Of a stretch of DNA of 64,000 bases, positions 22,868 through 31,852 are shown piece by piece; the stretch's first letter is position 1; each line of letters begins with the position of its first letter. The stretch lies in the NCBI GenBank assembly GCA_023151115.1, contig JAKLJP010000012.1:141991-205990 (forward strand). The letters are read 5' to 3'. Origin of the DNA: Anaerolineae bacterium. GTDB taxonomy: Bacteria; Chloroflexota; Anaerolineae; 4572-78; J111. The notes below the pieces were generated by a model. That model had not been told where the DNA came from. It saw nothing but the letters and a program-made list of their open reading frames with translations, and made no database searches. A program made the translations under genes and the position numbers.

Positions 22868-24251
22868 AATAGCGGCGAATTACATCCCGTTTTTGCCAGG
22901 GATAGGCCAGCGGGTCGGGGCCGAGGTCGCCGTTGGTATGGGTTGTTTGGCGGGCAAAAGGCGAATCCTCGGCGGTTTCGTCGCCGGCCTCGGCGTCGAG
23001 TTCGGCGGGTTGAAGGACGCGCTCTTCCGACGCCGGGTCGCTCTCTAATTCCAAAGGTTGGCCCTCGACCCCCAGCCGTTCTTCTTCACTGGTGGGCTGG
23101 TCGCCGCCCTCGCCTTCCTCACCGCTGCCCGCCCCGGAGCCTTGCCCTTCCTGGGGCTGGTCCGCTGGATTTTGGCCTTCCTGTGTCTCTTCCTGGCCCT
23201 CGCCCGGCTGCGGCTCGCCGCTGTTTTCCTGGGGCTGGCCGCTACCTTCGGGCTGGGCCTGGGCTGATTCCTGGGGCGCGTCCTGGGCCGACTCGATGGC
23301 TTCGGCCAAAGCTTCCAACGCCTGCTGGGCGGCGCGGACATCATTTTGCTCCAGGGCATTGCTGCCGGATTGCAGCGGGCCGGTCAAGCCCGGCGCGTTT
23401 TCGCCCATACTTTCCGCTGCTTCTTGCATAGCCTGCCCCAACTCGCCCCGAGCCTGTTCCGACAGCTCGCCCAACTGGTCGGCCAGGCGGCGCAAGCCTT
23501 CCGCCGCGCCGCTCAAATCGCCCCGATCCAGCGCTTCGGCAATGGAGCGAGTCACAGCCTGGTCGCGCAGTGCGTCGGCCAGGGCCTCCAATGCCTGCTG
23601 GGTCTGTTCCTGGCTCATAATTTGCTGAATTTGTGGTTCCTGGGCAAAGGGCGGGGGGAAGAGTTCGGCGTCGGGCGGCAGGACGGCTTCAGCTTTCGGC
23701 TCTTGCCAACTGGCGGGAAGCTCCACCACCGTTGCATTGGGAAGCTGCGGCGTCAGCGCGTCGAGCATCAGCAGGGCGGCCAGCAGGGCGGCGACGGCAA
23801 TGAGAGCCTGCAATTCCAGCCAAAAGCCCCGGCCCAAAGTGCGGATGTGACGGCGCAAATCAATCAGAATATTGACGCTTTCCTGCAACAATCGCTGCGC
23901 CACCAGATTATCGGCCTGGTTGGTTCTTTGCGCGGCCTGGCCCACTTCAAAGGCGGTAATCAAACGGGCGCGCAGGCCCAGACGGCGGTCGAGCCGCCCG
24001 GCCATTTTTTTCAGCCAGATGGGGCGCAAGGCCCACAATAAGGCCAAAAAGCCGACCAGCAGCATGGGGCTGAGCCAGTAATACCACACCGGCTGCCAGC
24101 CGAGCCAGAGATAACCGGCCATAAACAGGGTGGGAACCAGCAGGGCCAGCCACACGGCCCGCACCAGCCACAGCGCGGCTCGTCGCCGCCAGAAGGCCCC
24201 GCGAAGCCGCTGCAGCGAGCGCAGTAGGGGAGGCGGAGAGGGTTGGCTCAT
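22857..24251 (-). CDS. Membrane protein with acidic Gln/Glu-rich tail, function unknown
   Basis: A 464-residue protein not recognised with confidence. Two membrane helices lie at about 27-46 and 55-72, a basic loop follows, and a third helix at about 148-168. After this come Gln/Ala/Glu-rich, probably coiled helices (about 210-310) and a strongly acidic low-complexity region (about 315-430). The architecture recalls DUF4175-type proteins found beside MoxR/VWA genes, but the similarity is only in layout. It overlaps the preceding peptidase gene by an ATGA, so the two are coupled and probably function together. Confidence 0.7.
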   Translation of the reverse strand: MSQPSPPPLLRSLQRLRGAFWRRRAALWLVRAVWLALLVPTLFMAGYLWLGWQPVWYYWLSPMLLVGFLALLWALRPIWLKKMAGRLDRRLGLRARLITAFEVGQAAQRTNQADNLVAQRLLQESVNILIDLRRHIRTLGRGFWLELQALIAVAALLAALLMLDALTPQLPNATVVELPASWQEPKAEAVLPPDAELFPPPFAQEPQIQQIMSQEQTQQALEALADALRDQAVTRSIAEALDRGDLSGAAEGLRRLADQLGELSEQARGELGQAMQEAAESMGENAPGLTGPLQSGSNALEQNDVRAAQQALEALAEAIESAQDAPQESAQAQPEGSGQPQENSGEPQPGEGQEETQEGQNPADQPQEGQGSGAGSGEEGEGGDQPTSEEERLGVEGQPLELESDPASEERVLQPAELDAEAGDETAEDSPFARQTTHTNGDLGPDPLAYPWQKRDVIRRYFTP

Positions 24252-25717
24252 GTAAACTCCACTTCCAGCGGGTTGGCGCTGACGCGCTGAATCAGGCGGC
24301 GCAGGGCGTTAAAAATGAGGAGGGTCGCCCCTACGGCCAGCAAAAGATAGGCCAATAAGCTTTGCTGCCAGGCCGATTTGACCAGCAGCGCTTGGCCGCG
24401 TTCAGCTTCGGCCTGATTGCCCAGGGATTGAAGCAAAATGGTTGCTTGTTGTAGTTCGTCTTCGGCTTCCATAAAGCGGAACGAGCCTAATAAGGTTTCG
24501 CCCCGGCCCAGTTGGTCGAGCGCATTTTGGCCTAATTCGGCCCGGTGGATGTAAAGCTGAATTTCGGGGATGCGCTCGCGGTAGCCCAGGGCCTCGTAAG
24601 CAGCGATGGCGGCGTTGCCCTTTTCAATCGCCAGGGGATAGTCGCCAGCCAGGAGCGCCTGGCGGGACTCGTCGGCCAGCGCCCCGGCGGCCTGGCCTTG
24701 ATGGGCGCGGGCCAGCAGGGCTTCGGCTTCGGCCAGGGTGTCAACCTGATTGGTGGATTCCAGCAGGGCCACGATCTCGGCCAGCTCGGCGGCGGCATCG
24801 CTGTAGGCCGCTTTGTTGACCAGTTGCGTTACCCGGCTGAGGTCGTAGCTGTAAATGGCGTTGATTTGCCAGCGCCCGTCGAAATATTCGGGCAGGTAGG
24901 CCAGCCACTCGGCTTCAAGCTGGTCGGCAGATTTACCGTAGGCGGTTTGCAGGGCGCTGCGAAAGCCCGGCTCGGTGCCGCTGGCTTTGAGAAAGCCGAT
25001 AAAGGTGGGCAGGCTGTAACGGTCAACCAGGAATGAGACAATGGACAGGCTTTGCGGGTAGGCCACCTGGGGGTCGCTGTAGACCGACTCGGCCTCGTCC
25101 AATTCGGACCAGGTTAAGAGGCGGCCCTCTTCAAAGGCCAGCTTCAAAACGGCCGGGTCGTAGTTGGCCCGCTCAGTGGGTTTTTCAAGATATTGGGCAA
25201 TGCCCTCCTGAAAACCGGCTTTCAACTTGCCGTCGGACAGGTAGGAGGCGAAGAAGTGGGTCAACTCGTGGCGGATGTTGTTGACAATTTCTTCTTCGCT
25301 CAGGCGCTCGGTGCGAGGCAGGGCGATGGCGATTTCGTCGCGGCTGTTGAGAGCGTGAGCAATCACGCCGGTCAATTGGCGGGCCAGGGGGTTGACTTCG
25401 TAGTAGCTCTCTTCGGTGGGAAAGAGGCGCAGATTGATGGGTGTTTTGATTTCGAGGCCAAAGACGGCGACAAGGTCGGTGTAAATACCGTCAACAAAAT
25501 CGGCGTAGCGCTGGGCCTCTTCGACGCCGCAGGAGCAGTCGAAGCGAGCCAGGCCGGAGACGCTGTCGGCATAGACGATAATGAATTTGTCGGTGCGTAA
25601 CTCTTGCCAGTCAATCTCGGCTGCTTGATCAAACGGCCCCTGGGCCAACGCCGGGCCGGGCAGCCCCAGCAGGAAGAGCAGGAGCAGAAGCAAGGATAAT
25701 AAAAATTTTTTGGGCAA
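24248..25717 (-). CDS. Peptidase MA-type gluzincin metalloprotease, membrane-anchored
   Basis: A 489-residue exported protein: signal peptide (1-25, ALAQ), a gluzincin metalloprotease domain with RHELTHFF (zinc ligands His150 and His154, catalytic Glu151) and EGIAQYLE (third ligand Glu171), a helical region (about 270-440) and a C-terminal membrane helix (about 452-470). It would cut proteins outside the membrane. The start codon is TTG (25717) with GGGAG 8 bases upstream; no in-frame ATG precedes the signal peptide. It is coupled by ATGA overlap to the acidic membrane protein gene. Confidence 0.88.
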   Translation of the reverse strand: MPKKFLLSLLLLLLFLLGLPGPALAQGPFDQAAEIDWQELRTDKFIIVYADSVSGLARFDCSCGVEEAQRYADFVDGIYTDLVAVFGLEIKTPINLRLFPTEESYYEVNPLARQLTGVIAHALNSRDEIAIALPRTERLSEEEIVNNIRHELTHFFASYLSDGKLKAGFQEGIAQYLEKPTERANYDPAVLKLAFEEGRLLTWSELDEAESVYSDPQVAYPQSLSIVSFLVDRYSLPTFIGFLKASGTEPGFRSALQTAYGKSADQLEAEWLAYLPEYFDGRWQINAIYSYDLSRVTQLVNKAAYSDAAAELAEIVALLESTNQVDTLAEAEALLARAHQGQAAGALADESRQALLAGDYPLAIEKGNAAIAAYEALGYRERIPEIQLYIHRAELGQNALDQLGRGETLLGSFRFMEAEDELQQATILLQSLGNQAEAERGQALLVKSAWQQSLLAYLLLAVGATLLIFNALRRLIQRVSANPLEVEFT

Positions 25718-26095
25718 GGATGTTTCTCCCGGCTAAGGGGAAGTTGGCGGAAGGGAAGAATGGAAGGCTGGAAGATTGGAGGATTGGAAAAGAAACGAGT
25801 GGCCTTCACTCATCTGTTTACCAACTTCCTTTTTTGCTACCAATACGAGAGACTATAAACAAGTCAGGGTGAGTTGTCAAACGGTGGTTGAGTGAGAACT
25901 TTTGCAGGATAGAGGAGAAAGGTTAAAAAAGGCTTAAATGTACCTGAGAAAAGGCTTAAAACGAGTATTAACTCACGGGACACAAAGTCTCACTGAGAAG
26001 ACACAGAGAAACACTGAGTAGAATTTGAAAAATCTCTCGGTGATTCTCCGTGTTTTCTCTGTGTATCTCTGTGGCCTGAGCAGCTGCAGAGCAAC
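25718..26095. repeat. Intergenic region with short tandem and palindromic repeats
   Basis: TTGGAGG-type units lie at about 25760-25790. At about 25979-26085 units of ACACAGAGA and its complement TCTCTGTG (CTGAGAAGACACAGAGAAACACTGAG facing CTCCGTGTTTTCTCTGTG) build a degenerate hairpin. The 190 bases between, including TGAGTTGTCAAACGGTGGTTGAG, hold nothing I recognise. Confidence 0.6.
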
Positions 26096-26290
26096 TTATT
26101 TCTGGGCAGTCCCTTCTTCGCGGCGGGGTTCGTAGCCCGGGCAGCGCAGGACCGGCAGGACGGGATACTTGTTATAACGGGGGTCGGTTTTGGCCCGTTC
26201 GCACAGCAGAAAAATGCTGCCTTTGGCGCTTTGAATGACTTTGACGTGCCGGCAGGCGGCGCACAGCCCAACGCGAGGCGAGATTTGCAT
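26096..26290 (-). CDS. Small Cys-rich protein, putative zinc ribbon
   Basis: A 64-residue basic protein with CAAC near the N-terminus (Cys10, Cys13), followed by Cys30 and Cys50 in LRCPGY, a spacing compatible with one structural zinc. The motif RHVKVIQSAKGSIFLLCERA...YPVLPVLRCPGY is regular enough to suggest a conserved family, but I cannot name a function. The gene is isolated between repeat regions. Confidence 0.65.
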   Translation of the reverse strand: MQISPRVGLCAACRHVKVIQSAKGSIFLLCERAKTDPRYNKYPVLPVLRCPGYEPRREEGTAQK

Positions 26291-26411
26291 GGGCGGAGTT
26301 TAGCATGAAATTGGGAACAAGGTCAAAGATACATTGACGCCCTGTCTGTTTTTCAAGTATAATGAAAATGAGAATTGTAGAAACTCGGAGTAATCCTCAC
26401 CACCGGCGCTC

Positions 26412-26512
26412 GTCCGGCGATGAAGTCGCCGGACTATAGAACAGCGCCCGATTAATCGGGCTAAAGCCGGGTTTACCCGGCACTGTTCTATAGCCCTGGC
26501 ATTCATGCCGGG
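26412..26512. repeat. Multi-hairpin palindromic element upstream of the nSTAND gene
   Basis: Stems: GTCCGGCGA/TCGCCGGAC (26412-26434); CTATAGAACAG (26434-26444) pairing with CTGTTCTATAG (26483-26493) and enclosing two more palindromes, GCCCGATTAATCGGGC (26446-26461) and GCCGGGT/ACCCGGC (26466-26481); then CCTGGCA/TGCCGGG (26495-26512). It would fold into a branched structure in RNA or single-stranded DNA. It ends about 60 bases before the nSTAND start. Confidence 0.7.
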
Positions 26513-26570
26513 GCGGGCGAGACAGGCAAAACAGTTTTCCAAATGCTCTCGATAACAAGAGACAGAAGCA

Positions 26571-28940
26571 ATGACCCCCTCTTACGATTTTGGAAAAATC
26601 CGGACTCTTCTAACTGAAGGTTTCAGCGCCGAGGAATTGCGGGCGCTGGTTTTTGATGCGCCGAGTTTCAAACCCGTTTACCATCTATTAGCAGACAATA
26701 CCGGCAAAGTCGAGATTGTCAGCCGACTGCTGGAACACGCCGAGCGTACCCGCCAGCTTAACCGTTTACTGGAACTGGCAAAAGAAGCTAACCCGGTTCA
26801 GTATGCCCGGTACGAACCTTACGGTTACGATCACGCCGCTGCTTCCCCTTACCCCGGTATGCACTATTTCGACGTGGGCGACGCCGGGCGCTTTTTTGGC
26901 CGGGAGATGTTGACGGCTAAATTGATTGCCCGCTTGGGTGATGCCTCCGTTCGGCAGGGGGGCAGGGGTGCGGAGGAGCAAGGGAGAAATCTCACCCCTG
27001 CTCACTTTCTGGCGGTGGTAGGTGCTTCGGGCAGCGGTAAATCCTCAGTGGTGCGGGCCGGTTTAGCGCCGGCTTTGCAGAGTGGCCAGTCGCTGGCCGA
27101 TGACAGCTTGCCCCCTGAAGGCAGCAGCCAGTGGCCCATCCATATCATTACCCCGACGGCTCACCCACTCGAATCGCTTGCCGCTAGCCTAACCCGCGAG
27201 GCTGAGTCCGTAACCGCCACTGCGACTCTGATGGATGATATGGGTAAAGACCCCCGCAGTTTGCATCTGTATGTGCGTAAACTCCTCAGCAGAGGAGCGG
27301 AGGGGCGGAGGAGCAGAGGTGAAATTTCTGCTGCTCCCCTGCATCTTCTTCTCGTCGTTGACCAATTTGAGGAACTTTTTACGCTGTGCCGGAATGAAGG
27401 GGAGCGGCGGGCTTTTGTGGATAATCTGCTGACTGCTGTAGCCCCGGAGACCGCCGGCCCGACGCTGGTGATTATCACCCTGCGGGCCGATTTTTACGCT
27501 CACTGTGCCCAATATGAGAATCTGCGGGAGGCGCTGGCCCGGCAGCAGGAATACGTTGGCCCGATGTCGCCGGAGGAGTTACGCCGGGCGATTGAACTCC
27601 CGGCGCAGCAGGCCGGCTGCGAGTTTGAGCCGGGGCTGGTTGAGCTTATCCTGCGTGACGTGGGCGACGAGCCGGGGGCGCTGCCCCTGCTCTCGCACGC
27701 CCTGCTGGAAACGTGGCGGCGGCGGCGGGGTTCTCTCCTGACTTTGGCCGGTTACGCCGAGACAGGTGGGGTGCGGGGAGCAATTGCCAAAACTGCTGCG
27801 TCGGTCTTCGAGCGGTTGACTCCCGAACAACAGGCCGTTGCCCGGCGCATCTTTCTGCGCCTGACCGAACTGGGTGAGGGAGCGCAGGATACGAGGCGGC
27901 GGATGTCGCGTGGCGAATTGGAGATGATGATGACCGGAGACCGAAGACCGGGGACCGGGGATAATAGCGGAGAACAAGCCCCGGTCTCCGGTCTCCCGCC
28001 TGCCTTGAGCAAAGCCGAAGAGTCCCCCGTCGCTGTGCTGCAAACGCTGGCTGATGCTCGGCTGATCACCACCGACCAAGAGACAATTGAGGTAGCTCAC
28101 GAAGCCCTCATCCGCGAATGGCCCACCTTGCGAACCTGGCTGAATGACAACCGCGAGGGGCTGCGGCTGCATCGCCACCTGAGCGAAGCGGCCCAGGAAT
28201 GGCAGCACATGCAGCGCGACCCCGGCGTGCTGTATCGAGGGACCAGGCTGGCCCAGGCCAGCGAATGGGCCGAACAGCAGCCGGGGGAGTTGAACAACTT
28301 AGAATGGGAATTTCTGACCGCCAGCAAGCAAGCTGAGGAAAACGAGCGGCTGCGCGAACTGGCGCAGGCGCTGGCGCTGGCCGAGGCGGAGCGGCGGCGG
28401 GCCGAGGTCGAACAGCAGCGGGCGGAGGAACAAAGACAGGCTGCGGCCAAGCTGCGGAAACGGGCGTTGATAGCTACCATTATTGGGATGATTGCACTTA
28501 TTGCGGCGGCAGCCGCTGTTTTCTTTGGCTGGCAAGCTAATGCAAATGGTGGACGGGCAGCGATACGAGAAGCGGAGGCCAGGCAACAGGAAGCTATAGC
28601 CAAGGAACAAGCGAAGCGAGCGACCGCGCATCGTTTGGCGGCGGAGGGGCGGCTGCTGTTTGAAGAGAAACCCATGTTAGGGCTGCACCTGGCCCTGGAA
28701 GGCTGGGCGCTGTCGTCGGCTTATGATCAAATAGATCAGTTCATCCGTGAGATGACGCAGCAGGGCCGGCTTTTGACGTTGGGTGAGGGGGATGTTGAAG
28801 CTATTTATGCCCCTGGTAATGGCTCAATTTTTGTTACCGATTGGAGCAATAGCCCTGGAGATTTGAGTCGTACCGTTGATGCCCAAATTATTACCTCGCT
28901 ACCCGACGAGATTGAAGTAGTTACAGATATCTATCTGTAA
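26571..28940 (+). CDS. EAD-nSTAND NTPase, C-terminally truncated
   Basis: A 789-residue STAND-type signalling ATPase. Residues 1-75 form a helical effector-associated domain (FGKIRTLLTEGFSAEELRALVFDA...). The nSTAND1-type NTPase follows, with P-loop GASGSGKS (151-158), Walker B VVDQFEEL (Asp264), and the LRADFYAH and GALPLLSHALLETW motifs, then coiled coil (585-630), a membrane helix (632-653), a second helix and a start of beta structure. Homologues usually continue into a long WD40 propeller; here the chain stops within one blade at DIYL, in a palindrome. Three repeat-derived inserts interrupt it: 127-144, 240-257 and 453-485. It may be a decaying gene; no toxic effector gene adjoins. Confidence 0.82.
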   Translation: MTPSYDFGKIRTLLTEGFSAEELRALVFDAPSFKPVYHLLADNTGKVEIVSRLLEHAERTRQLNRLLELAKEANPVQYARYEPYGYDHAAASPYPGMHYFDVGDAGRFFGREMLTAKLIARLGDASVRQGGRGAEEQGRNLTPAHFLAVVGASGSGKSSVVRAGLAPALQSGQSLADDSLPPEGSSQWPIHIITPTAHPLESLAASLTREAESVTATATLMDDMGKDPRSLHLYVRKLLSRGAEGRRSRGEISAAPLHLLLVVDQFEELFTLCRNEGERRAFVDNLLTAVAPETAGPTLVIITLRADFYAHCAQYENLREALARQQEYVGPMSPEELRRAIELPAQQAGCEFEPGLVELILRDVGDEPGALPLLSHALLETWRRRRGSLLTLAGYAETGGVRGAIAKTAASVFERLTPEQQAVARRIFLRLTELGEGAQDTRRRMSRGELEMMMTGDRRPGTGDNSGEQAPVSGLPPALSKAEESPVAVLQTLADARLITTDQETIEVAHEALIREWPTLRTWLNDNREGLRLHRHLSEAAQEWQHMQRDPGVLYRGTRLAQASEWAEQQPGELNNLEWEFLTASKQAEENERLRELAQALALAEAERRRAEVEQQRAEEQRQAAAKLRKRALIATIIGMIALIAAAAAVFFGWQANANGGRAAIREAEARQQEAIAKEQAKRATAHRLAAEGRLLFEEKPMLGLHLALEGWALSSAYDQIDQFIREMTQQGRLLTLGEGDVEAIYAPGNGSIFVTDWSNSPGDLSRTVDAQIITSLPDEIEVVTDIYL
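26949..27002. repeat. In-frame palindromic repeat in the nSTAND gene, insert 1
   Basis: GCAGGGGTG (about 26962-26970) pairs with CACCCCTGC (about 26994-27002) around GCGGAGGAGCAAGGGAGAAA. It encodes VRQGGRGAEEQGRNLTPA just before the P-loop strand. The same GCGGAGGAGCA core recurs in insert 2. Confidence 0.7.
27288..27341. repeat. In-frame palindromic repeat in the nSTAND gene, insert 2
   Basis: AGAGGAGCGGAGGGGCGGAG continues into GAGCAGAGGTGAAATTTCTG and CTGCTCCCCTGC. It is a second copy of the family seen in insert 1, here encoding SRGAEGRRSRGEISAAP immediately before the Walker B strand. Confidence 0.7.
27927..28025. repeat. In-frame palindromic repeat in the nSTAND gene, insert 3
   Basis: GGAGACCGAAGACCGGGGAC (27935-27954) faces CCCCGGTCTCCGGTCTCC (about 27981-27998); the segment continues with TGCCTTGAGCAAAGCCGAAG. 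It encodes MTGDRRPGTGDNSGEQAP and on to SKAEES within the helical region following the NTPase. Confidence 0.7.
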
Positions 28941-28998
28941 CTTATAATCGGCGGACTTAAGTCCGCAACTACTCCGTTACGGATATGTATCCGTAACG
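28920..28998. repeat. Three palindromes that end the nSTAND gene
   Basis: GTTACAGATA/TATCTGTAAC (28920-28941), GCGGACTTAAGTCCGC (28951-28966) and CGTTACGGATA/TATCCGTAACG (28975-28998). The first and third are variants of one sequence. The stop codon of the nSTAND ORF (28938-28940) lies in the right arm of the first palindrome. Confidence 0.8.
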
Positions 28999-29053
28999 AT
29001 CTGGGAAAACTGACTTGAACAACTCTAAAAAGAGCAAGAGGATTAAACCTTCA

Positions 29054-30442
29054 ATGACCTACGATTACGACGTAATTGTTATTGGCAGTGGGCCGGGCGG
29101 GGAAGGGGCGGCGATGCAGGCGGCCAAGGCGGGCAAGCGGGTGGCGGTGGTGGATGATTTTCCCCTGGTGGGTGGCAACTGCACCCACCGGGCCACAATC
29201 CCCAGCAAGGCGCTGCGCCAGGCCATCCAGCAGATGGAAGATACGCGGGATTTTCGGCGGGTGGATTACCCGGCGCTGCTGCAATCGGCGGCATCGGTGA
29301 TCAGCCAGCAGGTGGAACTGCGCCGGAGCTTTTATGAGCGCAACGGAGTGCCGGTGCTGCATGGCTGGGCTTCTTTTACCGACCCGCATACTATTGCCAT
29401 TAAAGCGCCCAGCGGGCTGATCCATACCAGCACAGCGGCAGGTTTTGTGATTGCCACGGGGGCCAGGCCGTACCACCCACCCGACGTGGATTTTAGTCAC
29501 CCCCGCATTCTCGACAGCGATTCGGTGCTGCGCCTCAATGTGACGCCGCGCTCAATGACCATTTACGGGGCGGGGGTTGTTGGGTGCGAATACGCCTCGA
29601 TCTTTCGCGGGCTGCGAATCAAAGTTAATCTGGTCAATACCCGCGATCGCCTGCTCTCCTTTCTGGACGATGAAATTGTGGACGCCCTGAGCTATCACCT
29701 GCGCGAAAACGGGGTGCTCATTCGCCACAACGAAGAGTACAAGCGGGTCGAAGCGAATGATGAGGGCGTGACCCTTTACCTCAAATCCAACAAACAAATC
29801 CACAGCGATTACCTGCTGTGGGCCAACGGACGCACCGGCAACTCCGATAACATGGGGCTGGAAACGATTGGCCTGGAACGGGACAGCCGGGGCAATATTA
29901 TCGTCAACGAGGATTACCAATCGGCCCAGCCGCATATCTATGCCGTCGGCGATGTAGTTGGCTACCCCAGCCTGGCCAGCGCCGCCTATGACCAGGGCCG
30001 TTTTGCGGCGCAGCACCTGGTTTATGGCAAAAGTGACGATCTGCTGGTTAAATATATTCCCACCGGCATTTACACCATCCCCGAAATCAGTTCGGTGGGC
30101 CTGACCGAGCGGGAGCTAACCGAGGCCAAAGTGCCCTATGAGGTCGGCCATTCGTTGTTCCGCAGCCTGGCCCGCGCCCAAATCAGCGGGCGGACGGTGG
30201 GCATGCTCAAGCTGTTGTTTCACCGTGAAACCCTGGCAATCCTGGGAGTTCATTGCTTTGGCTCACAGGCGTCGGAGATTGTGCATATCGGCCAGGCTAT
30301 TTTGGCCCAAAAGGGCGAAGCCAACACCTTAATGTATTTTATCAATACCACTTTTAATTACCCGACGATGGCTGAAGCGTACCGCGTAGCGGCGCTGAAC
30401 GGCCTCAACCGGGTGCAAGGACGGTTTCAACACCATGAATAA
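29054..30442 (+). CDS. sthA: Soluble pyridine nucleotide transhydrogenase SthA
   Basis: A cytoplasmic FAD enzyme that transfers hydride between NADPH and NAD+, balancing the two pools. FAD site [11 protein letters not shown] follows the start; the family-specific [15 protein letters not shown] replaces the CxxxxC disulfide of other flavoprotein disulfide reductases, the hallmark of SthA. The NAD(P) site [17 protein letters not shown], the [21 protein letters not shown] contact and the C-terminal [20 protein letters not shown] all match E. coli SthA closely. The start at 29054 is chosen because the domain begins there and AAGAGG lies 12 bases upstream; a TTG at 29015 is in frame. It overlaps the BtpA-family gene by 8 bases. 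Confidence 0.95.
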   Translation: MTYDYDVIVIGSGPGGEGAAMQAAKAGKRVAVVDDFPLVGGNCTHRATIPSKALRQAIQQMEDTRDFRRVDYPALLQSAASVISQQVELRRSFYERNGVPVLHGWASFTDPHTIAIKAPSGLIHTSTAAGFVIATGARPYHPPDVDFSHPRILDSDSVLRLNVTPRSMTIYGAGVVGCEYASIFRGLRIKVNLVNTRDRLLSFLDDEIVDALSYHLRENGVLIRHNEEYKRVEANDEGVTLYLKSNKQIHSDYLLWANGRTGNSDNMGLETIGLERDSRGNIIVNEDYQSAQPHIYAVGDVVGYPSLASAAYDQGRFAAQHLVYGKSDDLLVKYIPTGIYTIPEISSVGLTERELTEAKVPYEVGHSLFRSLARAQISGRTVGMLKLLFHRETLAILGVHCFGSQASEIVHIGQAILAQKGEANTLMYFINTTFNYPTMAEAYRVAALNGLNRVQGRFQHHE

Positions 30443-31232
30443 TTTTCTAAAAGACAAAAAAACCATCATCGGCATGATCCATGTCGAGCCGCTGCCGGGC
30501 ACGCCGAAACATCACGGCCAAATGCTGGAAATCATCACCCGAGCCAAAGTGGAGGCGGTGATGTATAAAGAGGCCGGGGTGGATGCGATTGCCATTGAGA
30601 ATATGCACGACATCCCCTACCTCAACAAACAAGTTGGGCCGGAGATTACGGCAGCCATGGCGGTGGTTGGCTATGAGGTCAAAAATGCCACCGGGCTGCC
30701 GTGCGGAGTGCAGGTGCTGGCCGGAGCCAACAAAGAAGCCCTGGCCGTGGCCCTGGCCGCCGGGCTGGACTTCATCCGGGCCGAGGGCTTTGTGTTCGGC
30801 CACGTGGCCGATGAGGGCTACATTGACGCCAATGCCGGGGAAACACTGCGCTACCGGCGACAAATTGGGGCGGAACACATCCTGGTGCTGACCGACATCA
30901 AGAAAAAACATTCAGCCCATGCCGTGACCGCCGATGTGGATATCATCGAAACGGCCCACGCCGCCGAATTTTTCCTGAGCGATGGGGTGATTGTGACCGG
31001 GGTGGCGACCGGGCAGGAGGCTAGCCTGGAAGAACTGCAAGCGGTCAAAGCCGCCGTTAAAATCCCGGTGTTGGTAGGTTCTGGGGTAACGACGGATAAT
31101 GTGGATCGCTATTTGGCCGTGGCCGATGCATTAATTATCGGCTCGTACTTCAAGGTCAACGGCCACTGGACGCAGACGGTGGATTTTGAGCGGGTGAAGG
31201 GGTTTATGGAGAAAGTGAAGGCATGGAAGTAG
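30435..31232 (+). CDS. BtpA/SgcQ-family TIM-barrel protein
   Basis: A 265-residue BtpA-family protein ([14 protein letters not shown] at the start; [62 protein letters not shown] near the end). The founding member stabilises photosystem I in cyanobacteria, but most relatives are in non-phototrophs and probably bind a phosphosugar or nucleotide-like ligand. There is no sign of photosynthesis genes here. The 8-base overlap with sthA indicates one operon. Its TAG stop is part of a GGAGTAGG-type array. Confidence 0.85.
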   Translation: MNNFLKDKKTIIGMIHVEPLPGTPKHHGQMLEIITRAKVEAVMYKEAGVDAIAIENMHDIPYLNKQVGPEITAAMAVVGYEVKNATGLPCGVQVLAGANKEALAVALAAGLDFIRAEGFVFGHVADEGYIDANAGETLRYRRQIGAEHILVLTDIKKKHSAHAVTADVDIIETAHAAEFFLSDGVIVTGVATGQEASLEELQAVKAAVKIPVLVGSGVTTDNVDRYLAVADALIIGSYFKVNGHWTQTVDFERVKGFMEKVKAWK

Positions 31233-31335
31233 GTAGTAAGGAGTAGGGGGTGAAGATGGAAGAATAGAAGATGACTATCCACCACGCTTCGCGTCTATCC
31301 TCCCTTACTCCCTTACTCCCTACTTCCTACTCCCG
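31228..31335. repeat. Paired inverted GGAGTAGG-type arrays between convergent genes
   Basis: AAGTAGGTAGTAAGGAGTAGG (31227-31247) faces CTCCCTTACTCCCTTACTCC (from 31300) and CCTACTTCCTACTCCC (about 31319-31334), so the transcript ends of the BtpA-family and cyclophilin genes can form a long hairpin. The TAG at 31230-31232 is the BtpA-family stop codon. Confidence 0.75.
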
Positions 31336-31339
31336 TATT

Positions 31340-31828
31340 TCAGCTTTCGGTAATGATAACCTCGTTCATGACATCCCCATTTTTGAGGGAATTGACCACA
31401 TTCTGGCCAGAGGTGACTTTGCCAAAAACGGTGTGTTTGCCGTCGAGGTGGGGCTGCGGGCCGTGGCAGATGAAGAACTGCGAGCCGTTGGTGTTGGGGC
31501 CGGCGTTGGCCATGCTCAGGCTGCCGGTTTCGTGCTTTTGTTTAGAGTTACCTCGTGTTTCATCCTCAAAGCGGTAGCCGGGGCCGCCCCGCCCGTCGCC
31601 GTTGGGGTCGCCGCCCTGGGCCATAAAATTGTTGATGACCCGGTGAAAGGTTAGCCCGTTGTAAAAGCCATCGCGGGCCAAAAAGACAAAGTTGTTGACC
31701 GTTTTGGGCGTATCGGCGGCAAACAGGTCGAGCTGAATATCGCCTTTGTCTGTTTTGATGGTCGCCTGGTAACTCTTTTTGGGGTCAATGACCATATCCG
31801 GGTATTTGCTGTATTGTTTTTTTGTCAC
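31340..31828 (-). CDS. Cyclophilin-type peptidyl-prolyl cis-trans isomerase
   Basis: A 162-residue cytoplasmic cyclophilin that speeds proline isomerisation during folding. It carries the active-site run [14 protein letters not shown] (Arg, Phe, Gln), [19 protein letters not shown] and the [12 protein letters not shown] segment. There is no signal peptide. It is flanked on both sides by GGAGTAGG-type hairpins, which may insulate it from the glycan cluster behind it. Confidence 0.95.
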   Translation of the reverse strand: MTKKQYSKYPDMVIDPKKSYQATIKTDKGDIQLDLFAADTPKTVNNFVFLARDGFYNGLTFHRVINNFMAQGGDPNGDGRGGPGYRFEDETRGNSKQKHETGSLSMANAGPNTNGSQFFICHGPQPHLDGKHTVFGKVTSGQNVVNSLKNGDVMNEVIITES

Positions 31829-31852
31829 AAAAAATCTCCTTTATATAAATTT

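Noticed and set aside
26412..26512. Cloverleaf-like fold as a tRNA gene
   Set aside because: It is too long, lacks a T-loop GTTCRA and conserved D-loop residues, and the stems do not match tRNA lengths.
26571..28940. nSTAND gene as part of an antiphage defence island
   Set aside because: The protein architecture is of a defence/signalling type, but neighbours are metabolic (sthA, btpA-like), no effector gene is adjacent and the sensor is truncated.
30435..31232. BtpA-family protein as evidence for a phototroph
   Set aside because: BtpA relatives are widespread in non-phototrophs, and no photosystem or pigment genes occur in the window.
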